Origin: Cavia porcellus
Taxonomy: Eukaryota; Chordata; Mammalia; Rodentia; Caviidae
Length of the DNA stretch: 64,000 bases
Assembly (NCBI RefSeq): GCF_034190915.1
Contig: NW_026947547.1
Location: 1-64,000, forward strand
Direction of reading: 5' to 3'
The position numbers and the translations under genes were made by a program. This document shows positions 10,465 through 22,075 of this stretch, one piece after another; positions within the stretch are counted from its first letter, which is position 1; every line of letters begins with the position of its first letter. The notes below the pieces were generated by a model, which worked only from the letters and a program-made list of their open reading frames with translations, searched no databases and was not told the DNA's origin.

Positions 10465-13400
10465 TTTAGGGGTTAGGGTTAGAGTTAGGGTTAGGGTTGG
10501 GTTAGGGTTAGCCTTAGGGTTAGGGTTAGGTTTAGTGATGTTTAGGGTTGGTTAGGGGTAGGCTTAAAGTTAGGGTTAAGGTTACATTTAGGTTTAGGTT
10601 AGGGTTAGGGTTAGGTTGAGGTTTAGGTTTAGGTTTAGGTTTAGGTTTAGGGTTAGAGTTTGGGTTAGGGCAGGAATAGAGTTAAGGTTGGGTTGGGTTA
10701 GGGATAGGGTTAAATATATGGTTAGCATTAGGTTTAGGTGTTAGGGTTAGTGTTAGGGTTTTGGTTAGGGTTAGGTATAGGGGTGGGTTAGGTTTAGGGT
10801 TAGGGTTAGGCTTAGCATAAGGGGTAGGGTTAGGTTTAGGTTTAGGGTTAGGGTTAGGGTTAAGGTTAGGGTTAGGGTTGGGTTAGGGTTAGGGTTAGGG
10901 TCAGGGTTAGCGTTAGGCTTAGAGCTAGGTTTAGGTTTAGAGATAGGATTAGGTTTAGTGTTAGTGTTAGGGTTAGGGTTGGGTTAGGTTTTATTGTTTG
11001 GATTAGGGTTAGGGTTAGGCTTTGGTTTAGGGACAGAGTTAGGGTTAGTTTTAGCGTTGGGTTATGGTTAGTGTCAGGTTTAGGGTTAGTGTTAGGGTTA
11101 GGGTTAGGGTTAGCGTTTCGGTTAGTGTCAGGGTTATGTGTAGGGTTAGGGTTAGTTTTAGGGTTAGGGTTAGGGTTAGGGTTGGGTTAGTGTTAGGGTT
11201 AGGGTCAGGGTTAGCGTTATGCTTAGAGCAGGGTTAGGATTAGAGATAGGATTAGGTTTAGTGTTAGTGTTAGGGTTAGGGTTGGGTTAGGTTATATTGT
11301 TTGGGATAGCGTTAGGGTTAGGCTTTGGGTTAGGGTCAGTGTTAGGGTTAGTGTTAGCATTGGGTTACGGTTAGGGTTAGGGTTAGGGTTAGGGATACTA
11401 TTAGGGTTAGGCTTAGGTTAAATGTTAGAGGTACTGTTAGGGTTGAGTTTGGGTTATGGTTATGGTTAGGCTTAGGGTTAGGGTTAGGCTTTGGCTTAGG
11501 GTATGGGTCAGGGTTAAGGTTAGGGTTAGCGTTGGGTTAGGGTTAGGGTCAGGGTTAGTGTTAGTGTTAGGTTACGGTTAGGGGTTAGTGTTAGGGTTAG
11601 GGTGAGGGTTGGGTTAGGGTTAACCTTAGGGTTAAGGTTAGGTTTAGTTATGGTTAAGGTTGGTTAGGGTTGGGGTTAGCATTAGGCTTTGGGTTAGGGT
11701 AAGTCTTAGGGTTAGGGTTACGGTTTGGGTTAGTGTTAGGGTTCGGGTTGGTTTAGGGTAAGTGTTAGGGTTAGGGTTAGGGTTCGAGTTAGGGTTAGGA
11801 TTAGGGGTTAGGGTTAGGGTTAGGTTTAGGATTAGTGTTAGTGTTAAGGTTGGGTTAGGGTTACGGTTAAGGTTAAGGTTAGCGTTAGCCTTAGGGCTAG
11901 GGTTAGGATTAGAGATAGGATTAGGTTTAGTGTTAGTGTTAGGGTTAGGGTTGGGTTAGGTTTTATTGTTTGGGATAGGGTTAGGGTTAGGCTTTGGTTG
12001 AGGGTCAGGGTTAGGATTAGGGTTAGCGTTGGGTTAGGGTTAGGGTCAGGGTTAGTGTTAGTGTTAGGGTTAGGGTTAGGGGTTAGGGTTAGGGTTAGGG
12101 TTATGGTTGGGTTAGGGTTATCCTTAGGGTTAGGTTTAGGTTTATTGATGGTTAGGGTTGGTTAGGAGTAGGCTTAAGGTTAGGGTTACGGTTACATTTA
12201 GGTTTAGGTTTGGGTTAGGTTTAGGTTGAGGGTTAAGTTTAGGTTTAGGTTTAGGGTTAGAGTTTGGTTTAGGGTAGGAATAGAGTTAAGGTTGGTTTGG
12301 GTTAGGGATAGGGTTAAGTTTATAGTTAGCATTAGGTTTAGGTGTTAGGGTTAGTGTTAGGGTTTGGGTTAGGGTTATGTATAGGGTTGGGTTAGGTTTA
12401 GGGTTAGGGTTAGGCTTAGCATAAGGGTTAGGTTTAGGTTTAGGGTTAGAGTTAGGGTGAGAGTTTAGGGTTGGGGTTAGTGTTAGGGTTAGTGCTAGGG
12501 TTAGGGTTAGGTGTTAGGTTTAGAGTTAGGGTTAGGGTTGGGTTAGGGTTAGGCTTAGGGTTAGGGTTAGGTTTAGTGTTGGTTAGGGTTCGTTATCGAT
12601 AAGGTTACGGTTAGGGTTACGGTTAGGTTTAGATTACGGTTCGGGTTAGGCTTAGGTTTAGGGTTATGGTTGGGATTAGCATTAAGGTTGGTTTGTGTTA
12701 GGGTTAGGGTTAGGTTAATGGTCATCATTAGTTTGAGGTGTTAGGGTTAGGGTTAGTGTTTGGGTTACAGTTAGGTATAGGGTTGGGTTCGGTTTCGGGT
12801 TAGGGTTAGGTTTACGGTTGGGTTAGGTTTAGAATTAAGGTTGGGTTAGGGTTAGGGTTAGGGTTAGCGTTAAGGTTAAGGTTGACGTTTGGGTTAGGGT
12901 TAGATTAGGGTTAGGCTTAGCGTTAGGGTTAGGGTTACGTTTAATTTTGGATTAGGTGTAAGTTTAGAGTTAGTGTTACGGTTATGGTTAGGGTTAGTTT
13001 AAGGTTTGGGTTAGAGTTGGGTTAGGCTTTAGGTGGGGGTAAAGGTTAGGGTTAGGGTTAGGGCTAGGGTTAGGATTAGGCTTAGGGTTTGAGGGTTAGG
13101 CTTAGTGTTGGAGGTTTAGGGTAAAATTTAGGTTTAGGGCTCAGGTTAGGTGTAGCATTCGCTTTAGGGTTAGGGTTAGGTTAGGTTTAGGTTTAGGGTT
13201 AGGGCTAGGGTTAGGATTAGTGTTGGGTTAGAGTTAGGGTTAGGGTTAGTCTTGGGGTTAATGTTAGTGTGAGGGTGAGGGTTAGGTTAGGGTTAGGATT
13301 GGGTTAGAGTTAGGGTGAGAATTAGGGTTAGGGTTAGGGTGAGAATCAGGTTAAGGTTCAGGGTTAGGGCTAGCATTAGAGTTAGGGTTAGGGTAGGTTT

Positions 13401-13810
13401 AGGGTTAGGGTTGTGTTAGTGTTAGGGATAGGGTTAGTGTTAGGGTTTGGTTAGGGTTAGGGTTATGGTTAGGCTTAGCGTAAGGGTTAGGGTTAGGGTT
13501 AGGTTTAGGGTTAGGGTTATGTTTTGGGTTAGGGTTGGGTTAGGGTTAGTATTAGGGTTCGGGTTGGGTTAGTTTTAGGGTCACGGCTAGGGTTAGGGTT
13601 ACGTTTGGGTTAGGATTTGGGTTAGGTTAGGGTTAGGGTTAGGGCTAATGATAGGGGTAGGGTTAAAGTTAGTGCTAGGTTTAGGGTTTCATTAGTGTTA
13701 GTGTTATGGTTTGGGTTATGGTTAGGGTTGGGTTTCGGGTTAGGGTTGTGGTTGTGGTTGGCGATAGGTTTACGGTAATGTTTAGGGATAGGGTTAGGAT
13801 TAGGGTACGG
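10465..13810 (+). repeat. Duplicated block, copy 1 of the ~11.6-kb-spaced pair
   Basis: It aligns to 22,075-25,390. GTGATG (10,535 and 22,145), AAATATATGG (10,712 and 22,315), GTCATCATTAG (12,721 and 24,306) and TTTCATTAG (13,687 and 25,272) give spacings of 11,610, 11,603, 11,585 and 11,585. The last kilobase therefore carries no net indel. Shared private variants include GTTATGTATAGGG (about 12,374) and GGTTAAGTTTATAG (about 12,311). Confidence 0.82.
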
Positions 13811-14110
13811 TTTAGATTTGGTTAGGGTTGGTTAGGGTAAGTGTTAGGCTTAGGTTTATGGGTAGGGTAGGGTTAGTGTTAGGGTTAGGGTTAGGTTTGG
13901 GTTAGCATTAGTGTTAGGGTTACAGTTAGGTTTAGGGTTATGGTTAGATTTACGTTTAGGGTTAGGGTTTGGGTTTCAGGTTAGGGTTAGGGTTAGGCTT
14001 TTTGTTAGGTTTAACTTTAGGCTTAATTTAGGGTTGGTTTCGGTTGGTTAGGTTTAGGGTTAGGCTTAGGCTTAGGTTTAGGGTTAGGGTTAGAATTATG
14101 GTTAGGTTTA
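13810..14110 (+). repeat. Hexamer-variant stretch between blocks
   Basis: It holds the GGGTTTCAGG, GGTTGGTTTCGG and GGCTTAGGCTTAGG modules, resembling 16,800-16,980. No gene is seen. Confidence 0.6.
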
Positions 14111-17100
14111 GTGTCAGGGTTGTGTTACGGTTAGGGTTAGGGTTAGGGTTAGGTTTAGGCTTATGGTATGGTAAGGGTAGCGTTAGGGTTAGGGTACTCT
14201 TATCGTTAGGGTTATGGTTATTGTTACGGTTAGGGTTCGTGTTGGGTTAGGGTTAGGGTTAGGGTTAGGGTTGGTTTAGGGTTGCTGTTGGGGTTGTGGT
14301 TCAGGTTGGGGTTGGGGTTGGGTTTGGTTTTAGGGTTAAGGTTAGGGTTAAGGTTAGGTTTAGGGTTAGGGATAGGGTTAGGGTTGGGTTTGTGTTAGGG
14401 TAAGGGATAGATTTAGGGTTGGGTTAGGGTCGGGTTTGCGGTTGTGTTTCGGTTTGGGGTTGGCATTGGGGTTTGGGTTAGGGTAAGTGCTTGGGTTAGG
14501 GTTAGGGTTAGGGTTAGGTTTGGTTAAGGTTGGTTAGGCTTCGTGTAAGGGTTAGGGTTAGCATTAGGCTTAGGGTTAGGGTTAGGCTTAGGGTTAGGGT
14601 TACGGTTTGGGTTAGTGTTAGGATTAGGGTTGGGTTAGGGTAAGTGTTAGGGTTAGGGTTTGGGTTAGAGTTAAGGTTAGGATTAGGGGTTAGGGTTAGG
14701 GTTAGGGTTGTGTTATGGTTAGGGTTACGGTCAGTGTTAGCGTTAGGCTTAGGGCTAGGGTTAGGATTAGAGTTAGGATTAGGTTTAGTGTTAGTGTTAG
14801 GGTTAGGGTTGGGTTAGGTTTTATTGTTTGGTTTAGGGATAGGGTTAGGCTTTGGGTTAGGGTCTGGTTTAGGGTTAGGGTTAGCGTTGGGTTAGGGTTA
14901 GGGTTAGGGTTAGGGTTAGGGTTAGGGATACTATTAGGGTAAGTGTTAGGTTATATGTTAGAGGTACTGTTAGGGTTGGGTTTGGGTTATGGTTACGGTT
15001 AGGGTTAGGGTTAGGGTTAGGCTTTGGCTTCGGGTATGGGTCAGGGTTAAGTTTAGGGTTAGTGTTGTGTTATGGTTAGAGTTTAGGTTTAGGGTTAGGA
15101 TTTAGGGTTGGGTTACTGTTAGGCTTAGGGTTAGGGTTAGGTTTAGTTTTGGTTAGGGTTCGTTAGGGATAGGGTTAGGGTTAGTGTTACGGTTAGGTTT
15201 AGATTAGGGTTCGGGTTAGGCTTAGGGTTAGGGTTAGGGTTGGGATTAGAGTTAAGGTTGGTTTGGGTTTAGGTTAGGGTTAGGTTTACGGTCAGCATTA
15301 GGTTTAGGTGTTAGGGTTAGGGTTAGTGTTTGGGTTAGGGTTAGGTATAGGGTTGGGTTCGGTTTCGGGTTAGACTTAGGTTTAGGGTTGGGTTAGGTTT
15401 AGAATTAGGGTTGGGTTAGGGTTAGGGTTAGCGTTACGTTTAGATTAGGGTTCGGGTTAGGCTTAGGTTTAGGGTTATGGTTGGGATTAGAGTTAAGGTT
15501 GGTTTGGGTTAGGGTTAGGGTTAGGTTAATGGTCATCAGTAGGTTGAGGTGTTAGGGTTAGGGTTAGTGTTTGGGTTAGGGTAAGGTATAGGGTTGGGTT
15601 TGGTTTCGGGTTAGGGTTAGGTTTAGGGTTGGGTTAGGTTTAGAATTAAGGTTGGGTTAGGGTTAGGGTTAGGGTTAGCGTTAAGGTTAGGGTTAACGTT
15701 TGGGTTAGGGTTAGATTAGGGTTAGGCTTAGAGTTAGGGTTAGGGTTACGTTTAGTGTTGGATTAGGTTTAAGTATAGAGTTAGTGTTACGGTTATGGTT
15801 AGGGTTAGTTTAAGGTTAGGGTTAGAGTTGAGGTTAGGCTTTGGGTGGGGGTAAGGGTTAGGGTTTGGGTTAGGGCTAGGGTTAGGGTTAGGTTTAGGGT
15901 TTGAGGGTTAGGGTTAGTGTTGGAGGTTTAGGGTAAAATTTAGGGTTAGGGCTCAGGTTAGGTGTAGCGTTCGGTTTAGGGTTAGGCTTAGGTTAGGTTT
16001 AGGTTTAGGGTTAGGGCTAGGGTTAGGATTAGTGTTGGGTTAGAGTTAGGGTTAGGCTTAGCCTTGGGGTTAGTGAGGGTGAGGGTGAGGGTTAGGTTAA
16101 TGTTAGGATTGGGTTAGAGTTAGGGTGAGAATTAGGGTTAGGGTTAGGGTGAGAATCAGGTTAAGGTTCAGGGTTAGGGCTAGCGTTAGAGTTAGGGTTA
16201 GGTTTAGGTTTAGGGTTAGGGTTGTGTTACGGTTAGGTTTAGAGTTAGGGTTAGATTTAGGGTTTGGGCTAGGATTAATATTATTGGGTTATGGTTATGG
16301 TTAGGGTTAGGGTTATTTTTGGCTTAGCCTTAGGTTTATGGTTAGGTTGTGTTAGTGTTAGGCATAGGGTTAGTGTTAGGGTTTGGTTAGGGTTAGGGTT
16401 ATGGTTAGGCTTAGCGTAAGGGTTAGGGTTAGGGTTAGGTTTAGGGTTAGGGTTATGTTTTGGGTTAGGGTTGGGTTAGGGTTAGTATTAGGGTTCGGGT
16501 TGGGTTAGTTTTAGGGTTACGGCTAGAGTTAGGGATACGTTTGGGTTAGGATTTGGGTTAGGTTAGGGTTAGGATTAGGGCTAAGGATAGGGGTAGGGTT
16601 AGAGTTAGTGTTAGGTTTAGGGTTTCATTAGTGTTAGTGTTATGGTTCGGGTTACGGTTAGGGTTGGGTTTGGGGTTAGGGTTGTGGCTGTGGTTGGCGA
16701 TAGGTTTACGGCAAGGTTTAGGGATAGGGTTAGGATTAGGGCACGGTGTTAGGGTTAGGGTTAGGTTTGGTTTAGGGTTAGTGTTAGAGTTACAGTTAGG
16801 GTTAGGGTTAGGGTTAGATTTACCTTTAGTTTTAGGGTTGGGTTTCAGGTTAGGGTTAGGTTTAGGCGTTTGGTTAGGTTTAAGTTTAGTGTTAATTTAG
16901 GGTTGGTTTCGGTTGGTTAGGTTTAGGGTTAGGCTTAGGCTTAGGTTTAGGGTTAGGGTTAGAATTATGGTTAGGTTTAGTGTCAGGGTTGTGTTACGGT
17001 TAGGGTTAGGGTTAGGGTTAGGTTTAGGCTTATGGTATGGTAAGGGTAGCGTTAGGGTTAGTGTACTCTTATCGTTAGGGTTATGGTTATGGTTACGTTT

Positions 17101-17235
17101 AGGGTACGTGTTGGGTTAGGTTTAGGTTTAGGGTTAGGGTTAGGTTTGGTTTAGGGTTGTTGTTGGGGTTGTGGTTCAGGTTGGGGCAGGGGTTGGGTTT
17201 GGTTTTAGGGTTAGGGTTAGGGTTAGGGTTAGGGT
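14110..17235 (+). repeat. Duplicated block, copy 1 of the ~23.0-kb-spaced pair
   Basis: It aligns to 37,124-40,330. TACTCTTATC (ACTC at 14,195 and 37,209), GATACTATT (14,927 and 37,934) and GTCATCAGTAGG (15,532 and 38,543) give spacings of 23,014, 23,007 and 23,011. A second TACTCTTATC (17,065 and 40,174) gives 23,109. Within this block the 14,044 and 16,913 regions are themselves near copies 2,870 apart. The unusual form GTCATCAGTAGG is limited to this pair and 49,765. Confidence 0.82.
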
Positions 17236-17450
17236 TTGGTTAGTGTTAGGCTTAGGGATAGATTTAGGGTTGGGTTTGGGTAGGGTTTGCGGTTGTGTTT
17301 CGGTTTGGGGTTGGCGTTGGGATTTGGGTTAGGGTAAGTGCTAGGGTTAGGGTTAGGGTTAGGGTTAGGTTTGGTTAGGGTTGGTTAGGCTTCGGGTTAG
17401 GGTTAGGGTTAGGGTTAGGGTTACGGTTTGGGTTAGGGTTAGGGTTAGGG
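17235..17450 (+). repeat. Hexamer-variant stretch between blocks
   Basis: It carries the GGTTGGCGTTGGG module (about 17,307), then a run rich in intact TTAGGG. No gene is seen. Confidence 0.6.
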
Positions 17451-18660
17451 TTAGGGTTAGGGTTATGGTTAGGGTTAGCGTTGGGTTAGGGTTATTGTCA
17501 GGGTGAGGGTTAGGAGTTTGTGTTAGAGTTAGGGTTAGGGTTGGGTTAGGGTTAGCCTTAGGGTTAGGGTTAGGTTTAGTGATGGTTAAGGTTGGTTAGG
17601 GGTAGGCTTAAGGTTAGGGTTACGGTTACATTTAGGTTTAGGTTAGGGTTAGGGTTAGGTTGAGGTTTAGGTTTAGGGTTAGGGTTAGGGTTAGAGTTTG
17701 GGTTAGGGTAGGAATAGAGTTAAGGTTGGGTTGGGTTAGGGATAGGGTTAAATATATGGTTAGCATTAGGTTTAGGTGTTAGGGTCAGTGTTAGGGTTTG
17801 GGTTAGGGTTAGGTATAGGGGTGGGTTAGGTTTAGGGTTAGGGTTAGGCTTAGCATAAGGGGTAGGGTTAGGTTTAGGGTTAGGGTTATGGTTAAGGTTA
17901 GGGTTCGGGTTGGGTTAGGGTTAGGGTTAGGGTCAGGGTTAGCGTTAGGCTTAGACCTAGGTTTAGGATTAGAGATAGGATTAGGTTTAGTGTTAGTGTT
18001 AGGGTTAGGGTTGGGTTAGGTTTTATTGTTTGGGTTTGGGTTAGGGTTAGATTAGGGTTAGGCTTAGAGGTAGGGTTAGGGTTACGTTTAGTGTTCGGTT
18101 CGGTGTTGGCTTAGAGTTAGTGTTAGGGTTAGGGTTAGTTTAAGGTTAGGGTTAGAGTTGGGGTTAGGCTTGAGTGGTTGTAAGGGTTATGGTTAGGGTT
18201 AGGGCTCGGGTTAGGATTTGAGGGTTAGGGTTTGTGATGGAGGGTTAGGGTAAAATTTAGGGTTTTGGCTCAGGTTATGTGTGGCGTTGGTTTAGGGTTA
18301 GGGTTAGGTTAGGTTTAGGTTTAGGGTTAGGGCTAGGGTTAGGATTAGTGTTGGGTTAGAGTTAGGGTTAGGATTAGGTTTACGGTTAGGATTAGGGTTA
18401 GGGGTTGTGCTTATGGATAGGATTAAGGTTAGTTTTGGATTAGGGTTAGGGTTAGCCTTTGGGTTAGCGTTAGGGTGTGGGTGAGGGTTAGGTTAGGGCT
18501 ACGATTGGTTTAGAGTTAAGGTGAGAATTAGGGTTAGTGTTAGGTTGAGGATCAGGTTCAGAGTCAGGGTTAGGGCTAGTGTTAGAGTTAGGGTTAGGGT
18601 TAGGTTTAGGGTTAGGGTTGTGTTAGTGTTAGGGATAGGGTTAGTGTTAGGGTTGGGTTA
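17450..18660 (+). repeat. Duplicated block, copy 2 of the ~10.06-kb-spaced pair
   Basis: This is the partner of 7,390-8,603. Near 18,660 it leaves that partner: the earlier copy goes on to GGTTTGCGGTTG, while this one jumps to the CATTAGGCTCGAGCTAGG module otherwise seen at 4,330 and 8,941. Confidence 0.8.
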
Positions 18661-19445
18661 GGGTTAGGGTTAGGGTCAGGGTTAGCATTAGGCTCGAGCT
18701 AGGGTTAGCAATAGAGATAGGATTAGGTTTAGTGTTAGTGTTAGGGTTAGGGTTGGGTTAGGTTTTATTGTTTGGGTTAGGGTTAGGGTTAGGCTTTGGG
18801 TTAGGGTCAGGGTTAGGGTTAGGGTTAGCGTTGGGTTAGGGTTAGGGTCAGGGTTAGGGTTAGTGTTAGGGTTAGGGTTAGGGTTAGCGTTGGGTTAGGG
18901 TTAGGGTCAGGGTTAGGGTTAGTGTTAGGGTTAGGGTTAGGGTTAGGGGTTAGGGTTAGGGTTAGCGTTAGGGTTGGGTTAGGGTTAACCTTAGGGTTTG
19001 GGATATGTTTAGTGATGGTTACGGTTGGTTAGGTTTATGGTTAGCATTAGGCTTAGGGTTAGGGTAAGGCTTAGGGTTAGTGTTACGGTTTGGGTTAGTG
19101 TTAGTGTTGTTTTAGGGTAAGTGTTAGAGTTAGGGTAGGGTTCGAGTTAGGGTTAGGATTAGGGGTTAGGGTTAGGGTTAGGGTTAGGGTTAGGGTTAGG
19201 TTTAGGGTTGGGTTAGGGTTAGAGTTAGGGTCAGGTTTAGATTTGCCTTTAGGGTTAGGGTTGGGTTTCAGGTTAAGTATAGGGATAGGGTTAGGGTTAG
19301 GGTTAGCGTTGGGTTAGGGTTAGGGTCAGGGTTAGGGTTAGTGTTAGGGTTAGGGTTACGAGTTTGGGTTAGAGTTAGGTTTAGGGTTGGGTTAGGGTTA
19401 GCCTTAGGGTTAGGGTTACGTTTAGTGATGGTTAGGGTTGGTTAG
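18660..19445 (+). repeat. Mosaic of modules shared with 3.2-4.6 kb
   Basis: CTCGAGCTAGG (18,694), TTTTATTG (18,769), a 59-bp GCGTTGGG pair (18,828 and 18,887), GTGATGG (about 19,012), GATTTGCC (19,240) and GTTACGAG (19,365) all have counterparts between 3.2 and 4.6 kb. No gene is seen. Confidence 0.65.
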
Positions 19446-21112
19446 GGGTAGGCTTAAGGTTAGGGTTACGGTTACATTTAGCTTTAGGTTAAGGTTAGGT
19501 TTAGGTTGAGGTTTAGGTTTAGGTTTAGTTTTAGGGTTAGAGTTTGGGTTAGGGCAGGAATAGATTTAAGGTTGGGTTGGGTTAGGGATAGGGTTAAGTG
19601 TATGGTTAGCATTAGGTTTAGGTGTTAGGGTTAGTGTTAGGGTTTGGGTTAGGGTTAGGTATAGGGGTGGGTTAGGTTTAGGGTTAGGGTTAGGCTTAGC
19701 ATAATGGTTAGGTTTAGCTTTAGGTTTAGGGTTAGGGTTAGGGTTAGGGTTAGGGTTGGGTTAGGGTTTGGGTTAGGGTCAGGGTTAGCGTTAGGCTTAG
19801 AGCTAGGGTTAGGATTAGAGTTAGGATTAGGTTTAGTGTTATTGTTAGGGTTAGGGTTGGGTTAGGTTTTATTGTTTGGGTTAGGGTTAGGGTTAGGCTT
19901 TGGGTTAGGGTTAGGGTTAGGGTTAAGGTTAGCTTTGGGTTAGGGTTAGGGTCAGGTTTAGGGTTAGTGTTAGGGTTAGGGTTAGGGTTAGCTTTGGGTT
20001 AGGGTTAGGGTCAGGGTTAGGGTTCGAGTTAGGGTTAGGATTAGGGGTTAGGGTTAGGGTTAGGGTTAGGGTTGGGTTAGGGTTAGGGTTAGGCTTAGTG
20101 TTAGTGATGGTTATGGTTGGTTAGGGTTATGGTTAGCATTAGGCTTAGGGTTAGGTTTAGATTTAGGGTTACATTTAGAGTTATGTTTAGTGTCAGGGTT
20201 GTGTTACGGTTAGGGTTTGTGTTAGGGTTAGGTTTAGGCCTATGGTAGCGTAAGGGTAGCATTAGGGTTAGGGTACTCTTATCATTAGTGTTATGGTTAT
20301 GCTTAGGGTTAGGGTTCGTGTTGGGTTAGGTTTAGGGTTAGGGTTAGGGTTGGGTTGGGGTTGCTGTTGGGGTTGTGGTTTAGGTTGGGGTTGGGGTTGG
20401 GTTTGGATTTAAGGTTAATGTTAGTTTTAGGGTTAGGTTTAGGGTAGGGTTAGGTTTAGGGATAGGGTTAGGTTTGGGTTAGTGTTAGGGTTAGGGATAG
20501 GTTTAGGGTTGGGTTAGGGTAGGCTTTGCGGTTGTGTTTTGGTTTGGGGTTGGCGTTGGGGTTTGGGTTAGGGTAAGTGCTAGGGTTAGGGTAAGGGTTT
20601 GAGTTAGGGTTAGGATTAGGTGTTAGGGTTAGGGTTAGGGTTAGGGTTTGGTTAGGGTTAGGGTTAGGGTCAGGGTTAGCGTTAGGCTTGGAGCTAGGGT
20701 TAGGAATAGAGATAGGATTAGGTTTAGTGTTAGTGTTAGGGTTAGGGTTGGGTTAGGTTTTATTGTTTGGGTTAGGGTTAGGGTTAGCCTTTGGGTTAGG
20801 GACAGGGTTAGCGTTAGTGTGAGCGTTGGGTTATGGTTAGGGTCAGGGTTAGGGTTAGTGTCAGGGTTAGGGTTAGGGTTAGCGTTGGGTTTCGGTTAGG
20901 GTCAGGGTTAGGGTTAGTGTTAGGGTTAGGGTTAGGGGTTAGGGTTAGGGTTAGGGTGAGGGTTTGGTTAGGATTAACCTTAGGGTTAGGGATAGGTTTA
21001 GTGATGGTTAGGGTTGGTTAGTGTTAGGGTTAGCATTAGGCTTAGGGTTAGCGTAAGGCTTAGGTTTAGGGTTAGGGTTTGGGTTAGTGTTAGGGTTAGG
21101 GTTGGTTTAGGG
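19445..21112 (+). repeat. Duplicated block, copy 2 of the 19.44-kb-spaced pair
   Basis: This is the partner of 1-1,680. It shares TAATGGTTAGG, GGCCTATGG and the TACTCTTATCATTAGTG variant (other copies mostly read ATCGTTAGGG). It contains a 59-bp GCGTTGGG pair at 20,823 and 20,882, matching 1,390 and 1,449. Confidence 0.85.
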
Positions 21113-22075
21113 TTAGGGCTAGGGTTCGAGTTAGGGTTAGGATTAGGGGTTAGGCTTAGGGTTAGGGTTAGTTTTAGGGTTGGGTTAGGGTTAGGGTTAG
21201 GGTCAGGGTTAGCATTAGGCTTAGAGCTAGGATTAAGATTAGAGATAGGATTAGGTTTAGTGTTAGTGTTAGGGTTATGGTTGGGTTAGGTTTTATTGTT
21301 TGGGTTAGGGTTAGGGTTAGGCTTTGGGGTAGGGTCAGGGTTAGGGTTAGGGTTAGTGTTGGTTTAGGGTTAGGGTTAGGGTTATGGTTAGTGTTAGTGT
21401 TAGGGTTAGGGTTAGCATTGGGTTAGGGTTAGGGTCAGGGTTAGGGTTAGTGTTAGTTTTAGGGTTAGTGTTAGGGGTTAGGGTTAGGGTTGGGTTAGGG
21501 TTAATCTTAGCATTAGGGATAGGTTTAGTGATGGTTAGGGTTGGTTAGGGTTAGCGTTAGCATTAGGCTTAGGGTTAGGGTTAAGATTAGAGATAGCATT
21601 AGGTTTAGTGTTAGTGTTAGGGTTAGGGTTGGGTTAGGTTTTATTGTTTGGGTTAGGGTTAGGGTTAGGCTTTGGTGTAGGGTCAGGGTTAGGGTTAGGG
21701 TTAGCGTTGGGTTAGGGTTAGGGTTAAGGTTATGGTTAGTGTTAGTGTTAGGGTTAGGGTTAGCATTGGGTTAGTGTTAGGGTCTGGCTTAGGGTTAGTG
21801 TTAGGGTTAGGGTTAGGGGTTAGGGTTAGGGTTAGGGTTGGGTTAGGTTAAGTGTTAGAGGTAGGGTAGGGTTCGAGTTAGGGTTAAGATTAGGGGTTAG
21901 GTTTAGTTTTAGGGTTAGGGTTAGGGTTAGGGTTGGGTTAGGGATAGAGTTAGGGTCAGGTTTAGATTTGCCTTTAGGGTTAGGGTTGGGTTTCAGGTTA
22001 GGGTTAGGGTTAGGGTTAGGGTTAGGGTTATGGTTAGGGTTAGCGTTGGGTTAGGGTTATTGTCAGGGTTAGGGT
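21112..22075 (+). repeat. Rearranged relative of 2.84-3.9 kb
   Basis: TTTTATTG occurs at 21,291 and 21,641, a local duplication of about 350 bp. GATTTGCC at 21,965 matches 3,785 (spacing 18,180), while the 21,291 module matches 2,979 (spacing 18,312). The two regions are therefore colinear but differ by indels. No gene is seen. Confidence 0.65.
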
